Below the pieces are notes generated by a model. That model did not search any database, was not told where the DNA came from, and was given only the letters and a program-made list of their open reading frames with translations. Shown here in pieces: positions 1-12,686 of a stretch of DNA of 64,000 bases. Origin of the DNA: Emydura subglobosa. Taxonomy: Eukaryota > Chordata > Testudines > Chelidae. Position numbers and translations under genes: made by a program. The stretch is taken from contig ML679962.1 of NCBI GenBank assembly GCA_007922225.1, positions 29,991,563 to 30,055,562 of the forward strand. The letters run 5' to 3'. The first letter of the stretch is position 1, and every line of letters begins with the position of its first letter.

Positions 1-620
1 GCTGAGTACTTGTCTTTTGTAGTTCTCTTTTCAGCATTAGGTACTTGTCCTGCAAATAATGCCACAGGCTTATAGCTTTCTGTGAATAAAATGATGCAGA
101 TATTCTGAGCTCATGGATAATTCAAATATCTAACTTTACTCTCACAATCCTCCTTAGCCTCCTAAACATTATAAGCAAATGTCCCTCTTAAAGAGATGCT
201 GTCAGGTTAACAGTTTCTAAAAGCTAAATATCCTTACCTGTGTTAGTAAAAACATCTTACTGTTCAGAGAGGAAGAACTCTCAACTACTGGTTTACTTGA
301 CTTTTTTTTTAATCCAGTACTTGTACTGTACTGATGTAGTTTGTTTGCACTCTGTTTTTTTTCCCTGCGTGGCCAGAGAAATTAATTATCCTCTTTCACT
401 TCATGGCTCTCATGCCTTCAGTGTTGCAGTGTTTGGTGGCGAGGGAATATTTATATCCAAACACCTTTAACAGAAATTATTTATGAAAATTTCAGTGAAT
501 ATTAGGTTTTGTAACAGTGGTTTTAACAACATTTAACTTGGGTTCTAACTCACCCGATAGTGTCTTCTTGAATTGTCTTTCAGAAACAATAGGCACATAA
601 AAGGTAAGTATAGTTATAAG

Positions 621-976
621 TAGGCTTGGCAGAATTCTTGTTTTTGTTTACAGTGTCAGCAGCTATAGATTTATCTTTTCACAGTTGTGGGAAATTATGG
701 GGCAGGAAAACGTGAGGGAGGCCTGTATTTATTTATTGACAATAGACAGAGCTTTAACTTTATGAATCTCGACAACTGTTAAAGCACAAATTGTCAACAT
801 CTCATGTCCAAAAAAACCCAAAAAAGCCAACCTATAAAGGAAATGCCCTTAAATCAAAACTAAGTTCTCAAGCAGCATTTCTTACTTTGCCTAACTGTAA
901 ATTTTGATCATCAATGGAAATATTTTTCATGGGTTTGTGTATATATGGTGAAAATATTTACTGAAAAGGATAAGAT
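621..976 (+). mobile_element. Non-autonomous TIR DNA element, copy 1 (right end decayed)
   Basis: It starts with TAGGCTTGGCAGAAT and shares long stretches with the element at 8521-8895, for example AAGTTCTCAAGCAGCATTTCTTACTTTGCCT against AAGTTCTTAAGCAGCATTGTTCTTAGATTGCCT (split alignment), and the ATCAAT...GAAATATTTTT...GTGTATATATGGTGAAA segment. The expected right terminal repeat has decayed. The superfamily is not assigned; I recall similar elements in turtle genomes. Confidence 0.65.
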
Positions 977-1685
977 TATGTCATGGAGATCACAGAAGTC
1001 ACAGATGCCATGACTTCCAGAGACCTCCATGAGATTTTCCACCTCAGCCCCCAGACCAGAGCGGTCAGCCCAGTGTGAGGTCTCTCTGCTCTCAGCAGCC
1101 ATGGGAGGGACCCCAAGCCCCAAGGCTCCCCAGAAGACCTGGAGTCACCATGCTCGGTACAGGGACCCCATCGTTCGAAGCTGTCACAGGCGGCGATTGC
1201 TGGACTTTCCCCCTCCCACAGCTAGGCTACGGCTCTCGTCCCCCGCCCTGGGACTTCAGTATTGTCTGGTCAGCCCCCAACCCCCTTATTTTTAGTAAAA
1301 GTCAGAGACAGGTCACAATCTTCTATCAGTTTTTGGATATTGCCTGTGACCTGCAGCAGCATCCCCTGGCTTGAAGTGGTTTCCATCATGTACAGGGTTT
1401 ATAGTTTTGTTCAATGGCTTTGAGTTTCCCCCACTATAAAAATTGTTCCAACACCACTGCTACAGAGCCCCACTGACTTAAAACCAGTGTTGAGCTAGTT
1501 GCAGGGTCATGGCCCTAGCTTTTCCCATATAGTCTCATTCCTTCTGATGCGTGACTTAAAATGCAGGACCTTTTGACATCAGTAGAGAGAGTCTTCGTGC
1601 AGCACAATCTTTTTAGAGATTAAGTATCTTTCCCAATGCTTGAGAAGGGAAAATGCCCTACTGTATAGAGATGCAGTGTATAGGT

Positions 1686-2125
1686 TAGGGTGGCCAAACT
1701 GTGGCACGGGAGCCACATGTGGCTCTTTTACAGTCAAAGTGCAGCTTGTGGAGTCCCTTACACCCCCACCTCATACTCCGCTTACTAGACTGGGGTGGGG
1801 AGTTCAGGGCTTCTGCCCTGCAGTGGGGTGATAGGGCTAGAAGCTTCTGCCCAGCAGGGAGGCACCGGCCGGGGCTCAGGGCTTCTGCCCCATGGGGCAC
1901 ACCTGCTGGAGCTTCAGCTTTGCAGGGAAGGGGGTCTCAGAGCTTCAGCCCAGTGAGAGGCACCTGCTGGGGCACAGGGCTTTGGCAGGCACGCCCTATG
2001 GGGAAGAAGCCCCACCAGCCCACCACAGGTCTGAAGCCTCAAGGCCTGGCAGGCGCGCCCTGGCTCTTGACCTTCTGAAGATTGTTGTCTGCAGCTCAGA
2101 GGATCAGTAAGTTTGGCCATGCCTG
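1686..2125 (+). mobile_element. hAT-type non-autonomous DNA transposon with 8-bp TSD
   Basis: Terminal repeats TAGGGTGGCCAAACT and AGTTTGGCCATGCCTG face each other. The 8-bp flanks GTATAGGT (1678-1685) and GTATAGAT (2126-2133) match at 7 of 8 positions, as expected of a hAT target duplication. The GC-rich interior carries degenerate tandem copies of a GGGCTTCTGCCC-like unit. The element has no transposase frame. Confidence 0.85.
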
Positions 2126-2282
2126 GTATAGATCAAGACTACATGCAAGTATCGAGAAAGCCCTTATGGGACAAGTTACTGACAGTATCTTCCCTAGCCA
2201 AGGCCACAAACAGGCTCAGAATGAGACCCCTTCTTTCTCACTGATGCTTGTATTTAACACTAGAATGTTTGGGGAAAAAATG

Positions 2283-2375
2283 TTTTGCGGATAGTCTGTG
2301 GCCTGTGTTATACAGGAGGTCAGGGAAGGTGATCACAATGGTTCCTTCTGGCCCAGGAATCTGTGGAGCATTTTT
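2283..2375 (+). mobile_element. CR1 LINE 3'-end fragment
   Basis: The run ACAGGAGGTCAGGGAAGGTGATCACAATGGTTCCTTCTGG (in overlapping pieces) is the characteristic CR1 3' untranslated end of reptiles, in plus orientation and truncated 5'. The assignment comes from remembered consensus. Confidence 0.7.
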
Positions 2376-4759
2376 GCAGTTGTTAAACAACAAATGATAA
2401 TATCTTGCTAGATAAGTGTCTCACTCCATCCAAGCACTCATGTACCTCTCTCACTGTCCCTTCTCACATTTTTCTTTTTTTCCTTCTGACACCCTCTCAA
2501 TTTCCCTTGGTTTGTCCTTCCTGGTCTCTCTGCCAGACTCCTGTAGCACCTGCCCTACAATGCAGGAGTGCTGCTAGCTTTTGCTTTGACAGTATCCTTA
2601 CAAAGTTTCCAAATCCAGCATTAGAATCTGTTCTTAAAAATAACAGCAAGAGAAACTGTTCCATTTCCTTGTGTGGGACAGGAAGGCAAATGGTTGTTAA
2701 TCTACTGGAAGAAAATACAACTAAAACCACAATTCACAACTGTGACCGAGCGGGCACTTCATGGAAAAACGGTGTAGTTCACTTAAACATCTGAATGACA
2801 AGTGTGTATCAAACTTGTCTGTTGTATTTATAGGGCACTTAATGTAGAATCCTAGCCCCCTTAACATTTTGGTCCATGTCCTAGGATACTAAAACAATAA
2901 AGTTCTCTAAAAATATAATGTCTCAGCTTCCCCTGGGTCCCCAGCACTACAGAAAAATCGGGTCCAGTAAATCTCAGGTTGGGCACCCAGTAAATCATTG
3001 GCTACTTTTTGGTAAAGTCAGTTTCTGGGAGGAGGAGGTCTGAGCCTCTTCCTTTTTATAGGAAATTTCATCCTCTGCAACCCAGAATAGAAGAATAATG
3101 CAAAGACATGTAGCTTTATCATATATATGGTACAGTCTCAGGAAGTATGCAGCATCTGCAACTCCCATAGATAATAGCAAGTGAAGGCAGTAAGCACTTC
3201 AGGATTGGGCCCACAGGCATTTGTTGTAGCTCACTGGTCAGTTTTGGCAACCTCAAGTATTCAGAAATCATGAGGGAGGTGCCCCCAAAGTCATGATTGG
3301 CCTAATCATTTTTTTTTTAAATGGTTTTCTCCCCCCCCCCTTTCTGATTTGATCCTTTTGAGGTCATTGTCAAGCCTTTTTCTTTCTAGTCCTTAAGGAG
3401 GACTAGAAACTTTCTTTAAAAAAAGTGAAAGCTGAGTTTCTCCAGTCACATGACTCCAGGAGCTGAGGCTTTAAGAAGTTGCCACTTTAAAGTGTTGCCA
3501 CTTTAGCTACCATTATCTGTAATCTGTATTGCGATTAACAAAAGCAAAATAAACTCAGCGCACAGATATATACTGTCTCATGTTCTAAAAATACAAACCT
3601 TAACCATGGGATTAGCCATGAAGCAGCATCCATATTTTCTGCTCAGAGAGCCAGATTTGAGTACCTTCCCTACATATCTGCAGTTTGTATTGCAGCCTTG
3701 GCCGTGTGTTACATAAAAGGACAAGGTCCTGCAGAGCTTACTAGACTGCTTAGTCCTAACAGGGCTACTTGCACGCATAACAGCTCCAGGGTTAGACCTG
3801 TGGCTTTTTCATATCGTTTTGGTTTTCCAGAAATTTTATGTCTGTATTGGAAACATTAGGAATGTTTGTGTTCAAGGGACATCACATGATGATGATAATG
3901 GCACCTCATCTAGCCTGGTCTCCTCTCACTAGAGCTCCTCCATTCTGTCTCCTGCATCAGTTCATCACTAGGAACTGGGGAAAGCCCCAAAAGTTATTTT
4001 ACATAGCCTCTGACAGCTCTGCATTGGCCTCATTCATCACTATTCACCTGACCTGGATTTGAACAAAGCCACCTGGAGAGGAAAGACTATGTCCCTGTGA
4101 GTGAGCTGAGTTCCAATCCTGCCCTCAAACCCTGAGCTAGCATCCAAATTAATTCTCTTCCTGGGGCTTGGCTTATTGGTAACTTGGGAGGAACAAACAA
4201 ACAAACCTCAGCTGCCTGCCTGAATTTAGCTGTCCTTAGGGTTACTCTCTCTGTCTCTCCAGCACCTCATCTAGCCTAGTCCCTCTCACTAGAGCTGCTC
4301 CATCCGGTCTCCTGCCAGAGTGAGCCCTCAGAGTAGCAGTAGCTTTACACCGGCATCTAACCCGTGCTGAGATGGGTGCACACAGGGCCTTGCTAGCCTC
4401 TTACGATCCAGGGAGTCCACCGCTGATTTTCAGAAGCTGAAAGAACGAGCAACCCAGGCTACAAAAATGATTTAAGGTGACTTGTTCAAGGTCAGCCTGG
4501 ATCTCACGTGTGGGCAGCCAGTCAGACATTGATCTATAGTTGCTAAAAATGAAGTTTAGTCTGTTTAGATCAAATTGTGCTCCAAGTCCCTTTGCACGAG
4601 AAGAATCTTCTCATCTGCTCTGCACTCCAAAAGGCTGGGTAAAACTGACTCACCAAAAAGTCACCATCAGCGTGAGGCTGAAAATCAAAGACAGACTTTC
4701 CTCCCTACTGTGGTAAACATGCGCGGCACACACATGCACAAGAGTTCAGGATACTCTTG

Positions 4760-4860
4760 TGATGCGGCAGCAGGGCTAGGACCTGGGAGATCAGGGTTCT
4801 GTTCCTGACTTTACCCTGGCCTTTCCCTGTGCCCAGTCACATAAAGCTGGATAGACTTTT
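4760..4860 (+). mobile_element. MIR-type SINE fragment
   Basis: GACCTGGGAGATCAGGGTTC followed by GTTCCTGACTTTACC and CCCTGTGCCCAGTCAC follows the order of the tRNA-derived/core part of MIR. It is heavily decayed. Confidence 0.5.
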
Positions 4861-6436
4861 GGGGCATGCCCAAGCTGAGGGTGCTTGTGCATGGAGATCT
4901 GAGAGCATGCAGAGCCCAGCACCCACGCACGCTTTCAAAAGTGTGGCCTTTAGAGTCAGATCCCTCAGGGATCTCAGATCCCTCTTCTGTAACATTGGGC
5001 TTTTACTGCCCCAGTGGGAAATGCGTAATTAATTGTTTGCAGAGTTCCAGGAGATTTTTTTTTCCTTTTTTAAAAAAGGGGGAAGTACAAAGTATTCCCA
5101 AAGTGCAGCATAGAGTACAACTGGCAGAATATTAGGCCAAAGAAGCGTCAGGCAGGGAAGCCAGACATTTCTTCTGCCCTTCAGTGGCTTTTTTAAGGAA
5201 GCTGCAGTCAGCATAAAAATCTGCTCTGTGGTATCTACTGCCTCCCGTTGTTAAAAACACAAACTCCAAACCACAGGATTATAAATAAAGCAGCAGCCAT
5301 ACCAAGGAAGCCACATTTTGATACCATGGCCACATGCCTTTAGTCTTTAACTGCAGCCTCCGCTGTGCATTACATAACTTTCAGTCTCAAGTCAGTTGCA
5401 TTGGCCAGTCTGCACACCCATGATTTTCAAGTATCTGGAAAGCAGCAATTATATTTCATTCACCTTTGGCTTTCATAGGGCAGCTGTCATAGGACATGGC
5501 TTCCCCATAGCATCCCCCTGCAGGGAGAGTATAGTGCTGCCAGCACTCCTTACCTGAGTTTCTTTCCCAAGTTGGGTCTCCTCAGAACCCCACAACAGCT
5601 CAGTGCTGGAGTTGTGGCTTAGCCCTCTGACCAAGTCAAACAAATTCAACCTTTCCCAGGGTGGCAAGAGTACACCCACCAGACAAAGATTCTTTTACCC
5701 TTTAGGCGCTTCTCTTCACTCCAGCCTGCAGGCTCTGTTCCTAGCCACTTTCTGGACTACATTTGAGAGTTTTCCTAGCTCTGGGACAGAACATGGGGCT
5801 GATTTCCCAGGAGTACCATTCTCCACCCCTGCTGGGATCCACTCCTCCTCACATCCTTCCCTGTTCCAGTATAGTGCGCTGGGCATACCTACCCTCTTAG
5901 CTCAGGGCTTACACTGGGGGTATACTGACAAACTGAGCTCAGTCAGCCCTTTTATAAGGACCAAGTGTCCATTCAGCTATCACCTGACCCTCCTTAGTCC
6001 TATCCCCTCAGGCTGGGAAGCAGTTAATTAATTATGGCACAGGTGGGGCTGGCACCACCTCCTTTAAAGGTGCAGTCACTCTGTGACAGTGGCCAGGTCT
6101 TACTAGATGATGTCTAGAGGGACCAACTCTTCCCACATGTGAACAGAATATCCCTGTAACACAAGAATTACTGCTATAGGAAAGTAATATTAGGAAAGTA
6201 ATTAGCTAATTACACCTGTTGCACAGACAGCTTCCATCACCCTAGGCAGCAACTCTTCAAGCTGTCTTATATAGCAGTGGCTTCTCAGGAAGGCAGATGA
6301 AGAGAGGAGCCAGCCTGTTTCCACATTCTTTTGCAGGTGTCCAGGCTCTTCTTTGTCATGGACAAAAATAGAAACAGCTGCAAGCAAGGTTGGAGCCAGC
6401 ACCATGCTAGACCTGCATAGATTCCCTTCAAGATTC

Positions 6437-6690
6437 AGAGACTCCAAGGCCAGAAGGGACCCTTGTGATCATCTAGTCTGACCTCCTGTATGACAGAGTG
6501 GAGAACTTCCCCAAAATAATTCCTAGAGCAGATCTTTTAGAAAAAAAAAAAATCCAATCTTGATTTCAAAATTGTCTGTGATGGACAATTCCCCAGAACC
6601 CTCGATACATTGTTCCATTAGGTACTCACTACAGTCTGATACCCACCTTGTTACTGCATGAGAACCAGAAAGTGAAATAGACTAGAAGAG
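6437..6690 (-). mobile_element. CR1 LINE 3'-end fragment, minus orientation
   Basis: The segment starting CCAAGGCCAGAAGGGACC and continuing TGATCATCTAGTCTGACCTC and CAATTCCCCAGAACCCTCGA is the reverse complement of a CR1 3' region. An A-tract at about 6540 interrupts it. Confidence 0.8.
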
Positions 6691-8520
6691 GAAAGCAAAA
6701 CTATCCATTCTGGTTTCCTTGTCAAAGCTGAGTGAAGTGCAACAAGTACATCAATTTTCACAATGCAGTTTAATTAACAGTTGATTAAAGTCTTTCAGTT
6801 TTAATAAATGTGGACATTAAATTATTAACCATGTAATTACTTAGTGTCCATTAGCGATTGAAGATCTTACTTTTAGATTTTTTTTACCTTGACAGGGTGT
6901 CTAATTTATATGACAGAATAGGAGAAACAAAAACAAATTCTCTGTCAGCTGTCTCATCTCTGGCCAAATACACATTAGTCAGTGCACTGCAGGAAAATAA
7001 TCACACGCAAAATGGTGGAAATAGAAGTGGAAGGACTGAAATTGTCAATTATGAACAGTCACTTCTTTTGTGCCTCTAGCTAACAATATTGACACTTGGA
7101 AATGGCATTGAAACTGATTTTGTGGTAGAAATGGTAGTAAGGATAGTTGTTGTTCTACATCTGTTGCTAGAAATTTTGCCCCTAAAGCTTGTTAAACAAA
7201 AACAACAAACTAATGATCGCCAAGGCTGCCTAGAATAAAGTTTGAGCATTGCTAGGATTTAAATAGAAATACATTTCTCCTTAGAAAGTATAGCCTGAAG
7301 ATATGACTTACCAGAAAAAAAATTGGTTCCATTAGATGCTGCTTCTGAAGCCACTTTAATAACAAACTATATGTTTGATAAACTAGCTAATAACTTTGTA
7401 GGTTTTCTTGTGTCATCCATTTTGTCGACTGGTAATTCACAAGCCAGTGAAAGAACATGATTAGAATAAAATTAAAGATGAATGTTACCTATCAAAAAGC
7501 AAACATGACAAGACTTCTCTCCAAAGAGAATTTCAAAGGTGGCGAGCCAGACATTTGATCTACTAGCTGCAACTTAGGTTGTGGGTGCAAGAATGCATGC
7601 ATGCAGAGTGCCTCTCTGCTCCATTCTTGAAAGCAATTGGGGTGTTGACCCTTCCCAAAAGAGAGCCAAATTCATCTCTGGTGTATCTGCATAGAATTCA
7701 CTGGAGTTACACCAAGGTCCAATTTGAACCACACCTCATGTCACAGTGCAGGCTGCAGCTGCCTTCTGGATAAACCTTGTGTTAATGCACTCTTACAGTA
7801 TTTTCACTTCCCCGAGAGACTTCAGGAAGTGCAAAGAAAACAGCTAGGCTCTGCCCGGCCTGGGGACAGTGTTGCGTGCTGCTATGTGGGGCATTGAGTC
7901 TCCATCCCACTGCCTCACTCCCAGAGCTGCAGGATCAAATAGAAAACACTGCAATTACTGCACTTTCTTTGGGAGATAGGGAATTGCAGCACTTGACAGT
8001 TACTTCCCCACCTTGCTCTGAAGAGAGTACTTGGTCACATGCTCATGGCATAATAAAGTCTCATGGCCCTGGGTTTAGATGACAGGGAACAAGAGCAATC
8101 TGCAAGATTTTTTAAAGGAACTCTGAGTATCAGACAAGGGGAGAAAAGAGGGTGGGGGTGGGGAGAGCGCTGTTCTCAGCACAAGGTGGAGTGTGCAGAT
8201 GGAAGTGGGAATTGGCTTAGAGAATGAAGGGCTGGTTTAAAATAAAAAATGCAGGGGGAAAAAATCTGCTCAGCATTTTGCAAGCTCTTTGAAATGCTTT
8301 TCTGCTTATGCTCAAAGAAATCTGGATGAAAGTGTCTGAGGTGGGAGATCTTATTGGAAAACGGCTTCAAAAGGATGCACGCTCAGTGATAAACCATCCA
8401 ATGCTAATTGCAGCCCTGACTCTGGGACAGTGGGAAAACAAAAGCCAAGGAAGTTTACCAAGCTAAGCTATAGCAGAGTAAGAGGATACTTACCAAGGCT
8501 TCTGGCATCACCTTGTACTA

Positions 8521-8895
8521 GGCTTGGCAGAATTTGATTTTAAAAAAAAATTTTTTTTTGATGGATAATATCAATGTTTATTTAAGCTTTTTTGTTATTG
8601 ATTTAAATTTTCATAGTTGCTCAGAATTATGGGAGGGGTCAGAAAATGGGGGCAGGTCAGATAATTACGTAATGACAGACATTGAGATTATAAAGTTGAA
8701 GCTTTATAACCATAACAAATTGTCATCATATCAAAATATACAAAGTAAATATCCTTAATCAAATCAAATAAGTTCTTAAGCAGCATTGTTCTTAGATTGC
8801 CTGTCAATTATCAACTGAAATGTTTTTGTCTGTCTGTGTACAGTGAAATAGATGTTGAATGACATTTACCAATAAAATTCTAATCCTTCCAAGCC
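8521..8895 (+). mobile_element. Non-autonomous TIR DNA element, copy 2
   Basis: The left end is GGCTTGGCAGAATT and the right end AATCCTTCCAAGCC, an imperfect inverted pair, flanked by CTA on the left and TAG on the right. The interior matches the 621-976 copy. It is about 375 bp, AT-rich and without coding capacity. The flanks are too short and palindromic to decide between a 2-bp TA, a 3-bp or a CTAG target. Confidence 0.7.
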
Positions 8896-8984
8896 TAGTT
8901 ATTGCTCTAAGAGGGCAGTATAGGCTAGACAAAGCCGAGGACCAGGAGAATTGGTCCTGAGAGTTTTGGAGTCTGCAAGGAGGG

Positions 8985-9235
8985 AGCGGGGGAGCAGTGG
9001 ATGCATCTAGACTGCAGCTGGTAGTGCACCTCCCAACACGGGTGGACAGACGTGCGTTAGCAGGGCTTGCACTAGTGCACCACAAAGAGCAGTGTGGATG
9101 TTGCAGCTGTAGCTCACAGGCTGACCTGACCCCCTATATCTAAGCTCAGGTGGCTAGCCAGAGTCTCTGCTCGAACCACAACGTCCACGTGACTGTTTTT
9201 AGTATACTAGCAGGCTTGAGCTAGTGTGCATTGGT
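8985..9235. mobile_element. MITE-like palindromic repeat block
   Basis: The block contains inverted GTGCACTAGTGCAAGCC-like and TAGCAGGCTTGAGCTAGTGTG-like arms plus CAGTGTGGATG, which resemble small palindromic DNA elements common in turtle and crocodilian genomes. The limits are approximate. Confidence 0.4.
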
Positions 9236-10764
9236 CTACCCAGGCTGGGAGGTTTGCGCCCAGTTGCTGTCGCTCTAGACATACCCTGTGGCTCTTAGGA
9301 ATGTCACAAGGAGGCGGTATCTGTAGGCAGACTTCCTGAGCTGTGCAAGGCAACATAAAGCGGAAACCCCAGGGATCTCTCAGCGCTGCCCTAAGCATTT
9401 GCAGAGCAGGAGTCCAGTCTACCTATCCCTTGTGCGCCATGATCTGGTCACTAGGCACAGGACTGGCAATTAGCAGGTTTAGCTGACTCACTTTATATAA
9501 TAAGTGTGCGCTGTGGAGAGGGTGTATTTAGTCCATGTCAGCTCCTGCTGCAGCAGTTGATCCCAGCTGCTTGTGCAGAGGTCTGGATATAGTTACCAAC
9601 ATTTAGGAAATTTTTGCAGGGGATAGTTGTCTAAATGAGCAAGCCCCTGGGAAATAGGTCTCCCACTCAGTGGTGAGTATTAGCATGTGACTACTGTTTT
9701 CTTAGTATATTAATAGTCATAACCCATGGTAGATACATTTCTCTCCGTTGTATGGATGGAGAAGCTAAGGCAGAGACCCAGGGCTTCTAGTTATGGGTGG
9801 TCATCTTTAGACACCTTAGGCAATAGGAAAAGCTAAGAGTGAAAAATTGTCATGAGGAGGATTATTTACTTCAGTTACCTCCATCCAGGATTAGGGCTAT
9901 GCCCCTTCCCCCTCAAGACATGCATCGTCTAAAGTGTGCAGGAGAGGGGATGCAATCAAAATGCAGTTTTCTATGCACATGCATCAACTGTATTTGATAG
10001 CTCCACACGCTGGCCAATTTCTTGTAGGCAGCCAGCCCTCTGTGCTTGTATTTCTAGATTAGCCACATGCCCCCAGGGTATTCCTGCTGAAAGGTAAAGA
10101 GAGGCTGTTTCAAAAATGGATCTGGGAAGCTTTTAAGCATTTCTGTCCCACAGGTTGCTAAATGAACACGGCTTACACAAAGACTCCGATTTGACATGTT
10201 TTTAATCAAAGAAATTCTCTCCTCCCCAACGCGTTATTTTTCATGAAGCTTTTTCAGACTAAGATCTTCTGGCTCTGTTGCTTTGGAGAGGCGAGGGGAG
10301 AGATTTTAAAGAAATGGGAGATTTCACCTCCTTTAGAATGGAATAAAACTAACTCACACAGCAGTACACCTGTGAATAATATCTTCAGTAACTCAGACTA
10401 TCCCAGTTTGTCTCAACAACAAAACCAAGCCCTCTGTCCTTTTAGTACTTGCGATCTTCACCTTATTGATTTACTCCATTTTTTTCTTTCAGCATCTTTG
10501 TGTTGTCCTAATATTCTGGAGTTGCCTTTTTTCACCACTCATATTTCTTTTTGTCATGGGGGCTAGGTGAGCAGAACTGCAATGATTAGTTTTACAGTAC
10601 CCTATGTATCTCTAAGAATATACAGTGCAACTTGAACTGTCAGGATGGCAGCTCTTATGCGATTTTTATTTTAGTACTTAAATGAGGGTTTTTTAAATTA
10701 CTTTTCATCCTAGGACCCACACACAGTTTTCCTAACTTTAGCACCCCATGAAGTAGGCCAGTAC

Positions 10765-10985
10765 TATCACTATATCCATTATAGAGGCAGGTCAGTTGAG
10801 GCACCCAAAAGGTTAAATGACTTGGCCTAAGTCACAATGTGAGTGAGTAGCAGAACATAATTCTGTTCTTCAGAAGGTCAGACAAGATGATCATAATGGT
10901 CCCTTAAGATCTATGTGCTGGAGAATAGAACTCAGGAGTCTTGGTTCCCAGTCCCCTGCTCTAACCATTACTGCTTTTCCAGTTG
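10765..10985 (-). mobile_element. MIR-type SINE in minus orientation, split by a CR1 3' fragment
   Basis: 10785-10862 reads as the reverse of the MIR 3' part (GAGGCACCCAAAAGGTTAAA, TGGCCTAAGTCAC). 10919-10980 reads as the reverse of its 5' part (ACTCAGGAGTCTTGGTTCCC, CCCTGCTCTAACCATTACTG). Between them, about 10863-10918, lies a plus-strand CR1 tail (GGTCAGACAAGATGATCATA). The nested order shows that CR1 inserted into an older SINE. Confidence 0.6.
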
Positions 10986-12120
10986 TTTATGCTGCACTGC
11001 AGTATGAGTCATTTTGCTGTTGAAGACATATGCAAAACATGCTCCTATTATTGTTCCAACCATACCCTGGCCTCTCTCCCCATGCTTCTATTAATTCCTC
11101 AATGCCACCAGTTCCATCTTGTCTCAAAACATCATCTTTGGGGCAAGGACTGCCTGGTACATACACCATCTAGCAGAATGGAACTACTGGGATAAAAATC
11201 ATAATCAACACCACAGAGCTTCTTTGAGAAGTCCCTTCTTTAAAAGCTATTGGTTCTCACTGTACTACCTGATTTCTGGGAAGTATAGCCCCTTTCTTGA
11301 AGCACTTGGGTTGATCTGAAATTTGATTAATCAGTTTCTGGTGTTGTGCCTGCTGCCAAAGACCACTTTAGACATGGTTTCTTCCTGTCATGAGAGAATG
11401 ATCAGGGGTCTGCCCCTGTCAGAAGCAACTCCCGAGTAAAGAAGGTCTGCCCGTCCCTCCCTCACACCTCTATAGTCCCTTGTTTGCAAGGAGGTCATTG
11501 GCAGTAGAAATCTCAACTCAACCAAAGCACTCAGATGCAGCATAAGTGTTGAGCTCCATGATGATGAGCCACCTTCTCTCTGTATTTAAGCATCCCAGTT
11601 AACTCTGAATTTAAGCCTCAGACAATGCAAGCTGTTGGGAGGGAAGCAAGATCAGACCCAGTCTACCTCATTTGGAATAAAAACTCTTAGGGTTTCATTC
11701 TTCCATCAATTACACACAGTGTTTACCACCGAGGTTTGCATAATTCACACTACTGAGGCTCATTACACAGCTGTTAGGCAGTTCATGTGAAAATGGTACT
11801 TTGTCCTTCATAAAATGCTGTACGTTTCAGAGACCTAACAGCCCTGTGAGAAGAATGCATTATGCAAGGCAAGGGACAAATGGACCAAAAGGGTTGCAGC
11901 TGACTAACTGGAGGCATTTACAAGTATTCTCTAAAAAGGGTGGGTTTTTGGAGTGGAGGAAAATCCTCTTCCTGACGGAGGATTTGCTGTCTGTAGCCCC
12001 ACAATCACTGCAGGTAGACCATTCATTGGAACAACCAGTACTGGAAACAAAGCACAATGATACAACTGTGGTTAAGACACCACATTGTGCACTGCAGACT
12101 GAGAGTGTGAGTGTCCCAAC

Positions 12121-12532
12121 CTAACCTGAGAAAAAGTTAAAAAAACTGGACGTCTAGTCTTGAGAAAAGAAGGGTAAGGGGGGACCTGATAACAGTTTTC
12201 AGATACATTAAGGGTTGTTATAAAGATGAGGGTGATCAATTGTTCTCAGCGTCTGTTGAAGGCGGGACAAGAAGTAATGGGCTTAATCTGCAGCAACAGA
12301 GGTTTAGGATAGATACTAGGAAAAGCTTTCCAACTATAAAGATGGTTAAGCTCTGGAACAGGCTTCCACGGGAGGTCATGGAATCCCCATCATTGGAGGT
12401 TTTTAAAAACAGGTTGGACAAACACTGGTCAGGGATGGTCTAGGTTTACTGGTCCTGCCACAGCCCAGGAGGATGGACTTAATGACTTCATGGGATCCCT
12501 TCCAGCCCTACATTTCTATGATTCATAGTCTG
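12121..12532 (+). mobile_element. CR1 LINE 3' end, including ORF2 C-terminus remnant
   Basis: The sequence runs from a remnant of GGGGGACCTGATAACAG through TGGAACAGGCTTCCACGGGA and the CR1 tail ending CATTTCTATGATTC. The frame at 12240-12440 encodes LWNRLPREVMESPSLEVFKN, the recognisable C-terminus of the CR1 ORF2 endonuclease/reverse-transcriptase protein. The element is 5'-truncated, the usual state of CR1, and is not functional. Confidence 0.93.
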
Positions 12533-12686
12533 TACAGCTTGCAGGATGATCCCTATTTCAAGTGATGGGTGGTTTCTTCCCTTTTGAGTCCTGACAGCAC
12601 AAACCTTCAGGCTGGTATGTGGCATGCGTAGTACCTTGAAAACCAATCTCTGCAGAGTTTCACGTACAGCAGAGTGATACTGTGGT

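Larger units (their letters stand above)
1..12120. other. Non-coding, repeat-bearing region
   Basis: No exon with family similarity or conserved splice pairing was recognised. It contains two copies of a TIR element (621-976, 8521-8895), a hAT element (1686-2125), CR1 3' fragments (2283-2375, 6437-6690), MIR-type SINE fragments (about 4760-4860 and 10765-10985) and a MITE-like block (about 8985-9235). The spans 2.4-4.7, 5.0-6.4, 6.7-8.5, 9.3-10.7 and 11.0-12.1 kb show nothing I can name. Confidence 0.6.

Noticed and set aside
12240..12443. 67-codon frame with similarity to a known protein
   Set aside because: It is the ORF2 C-terminus of a 5'-truncated CR1 element, not a host gene.
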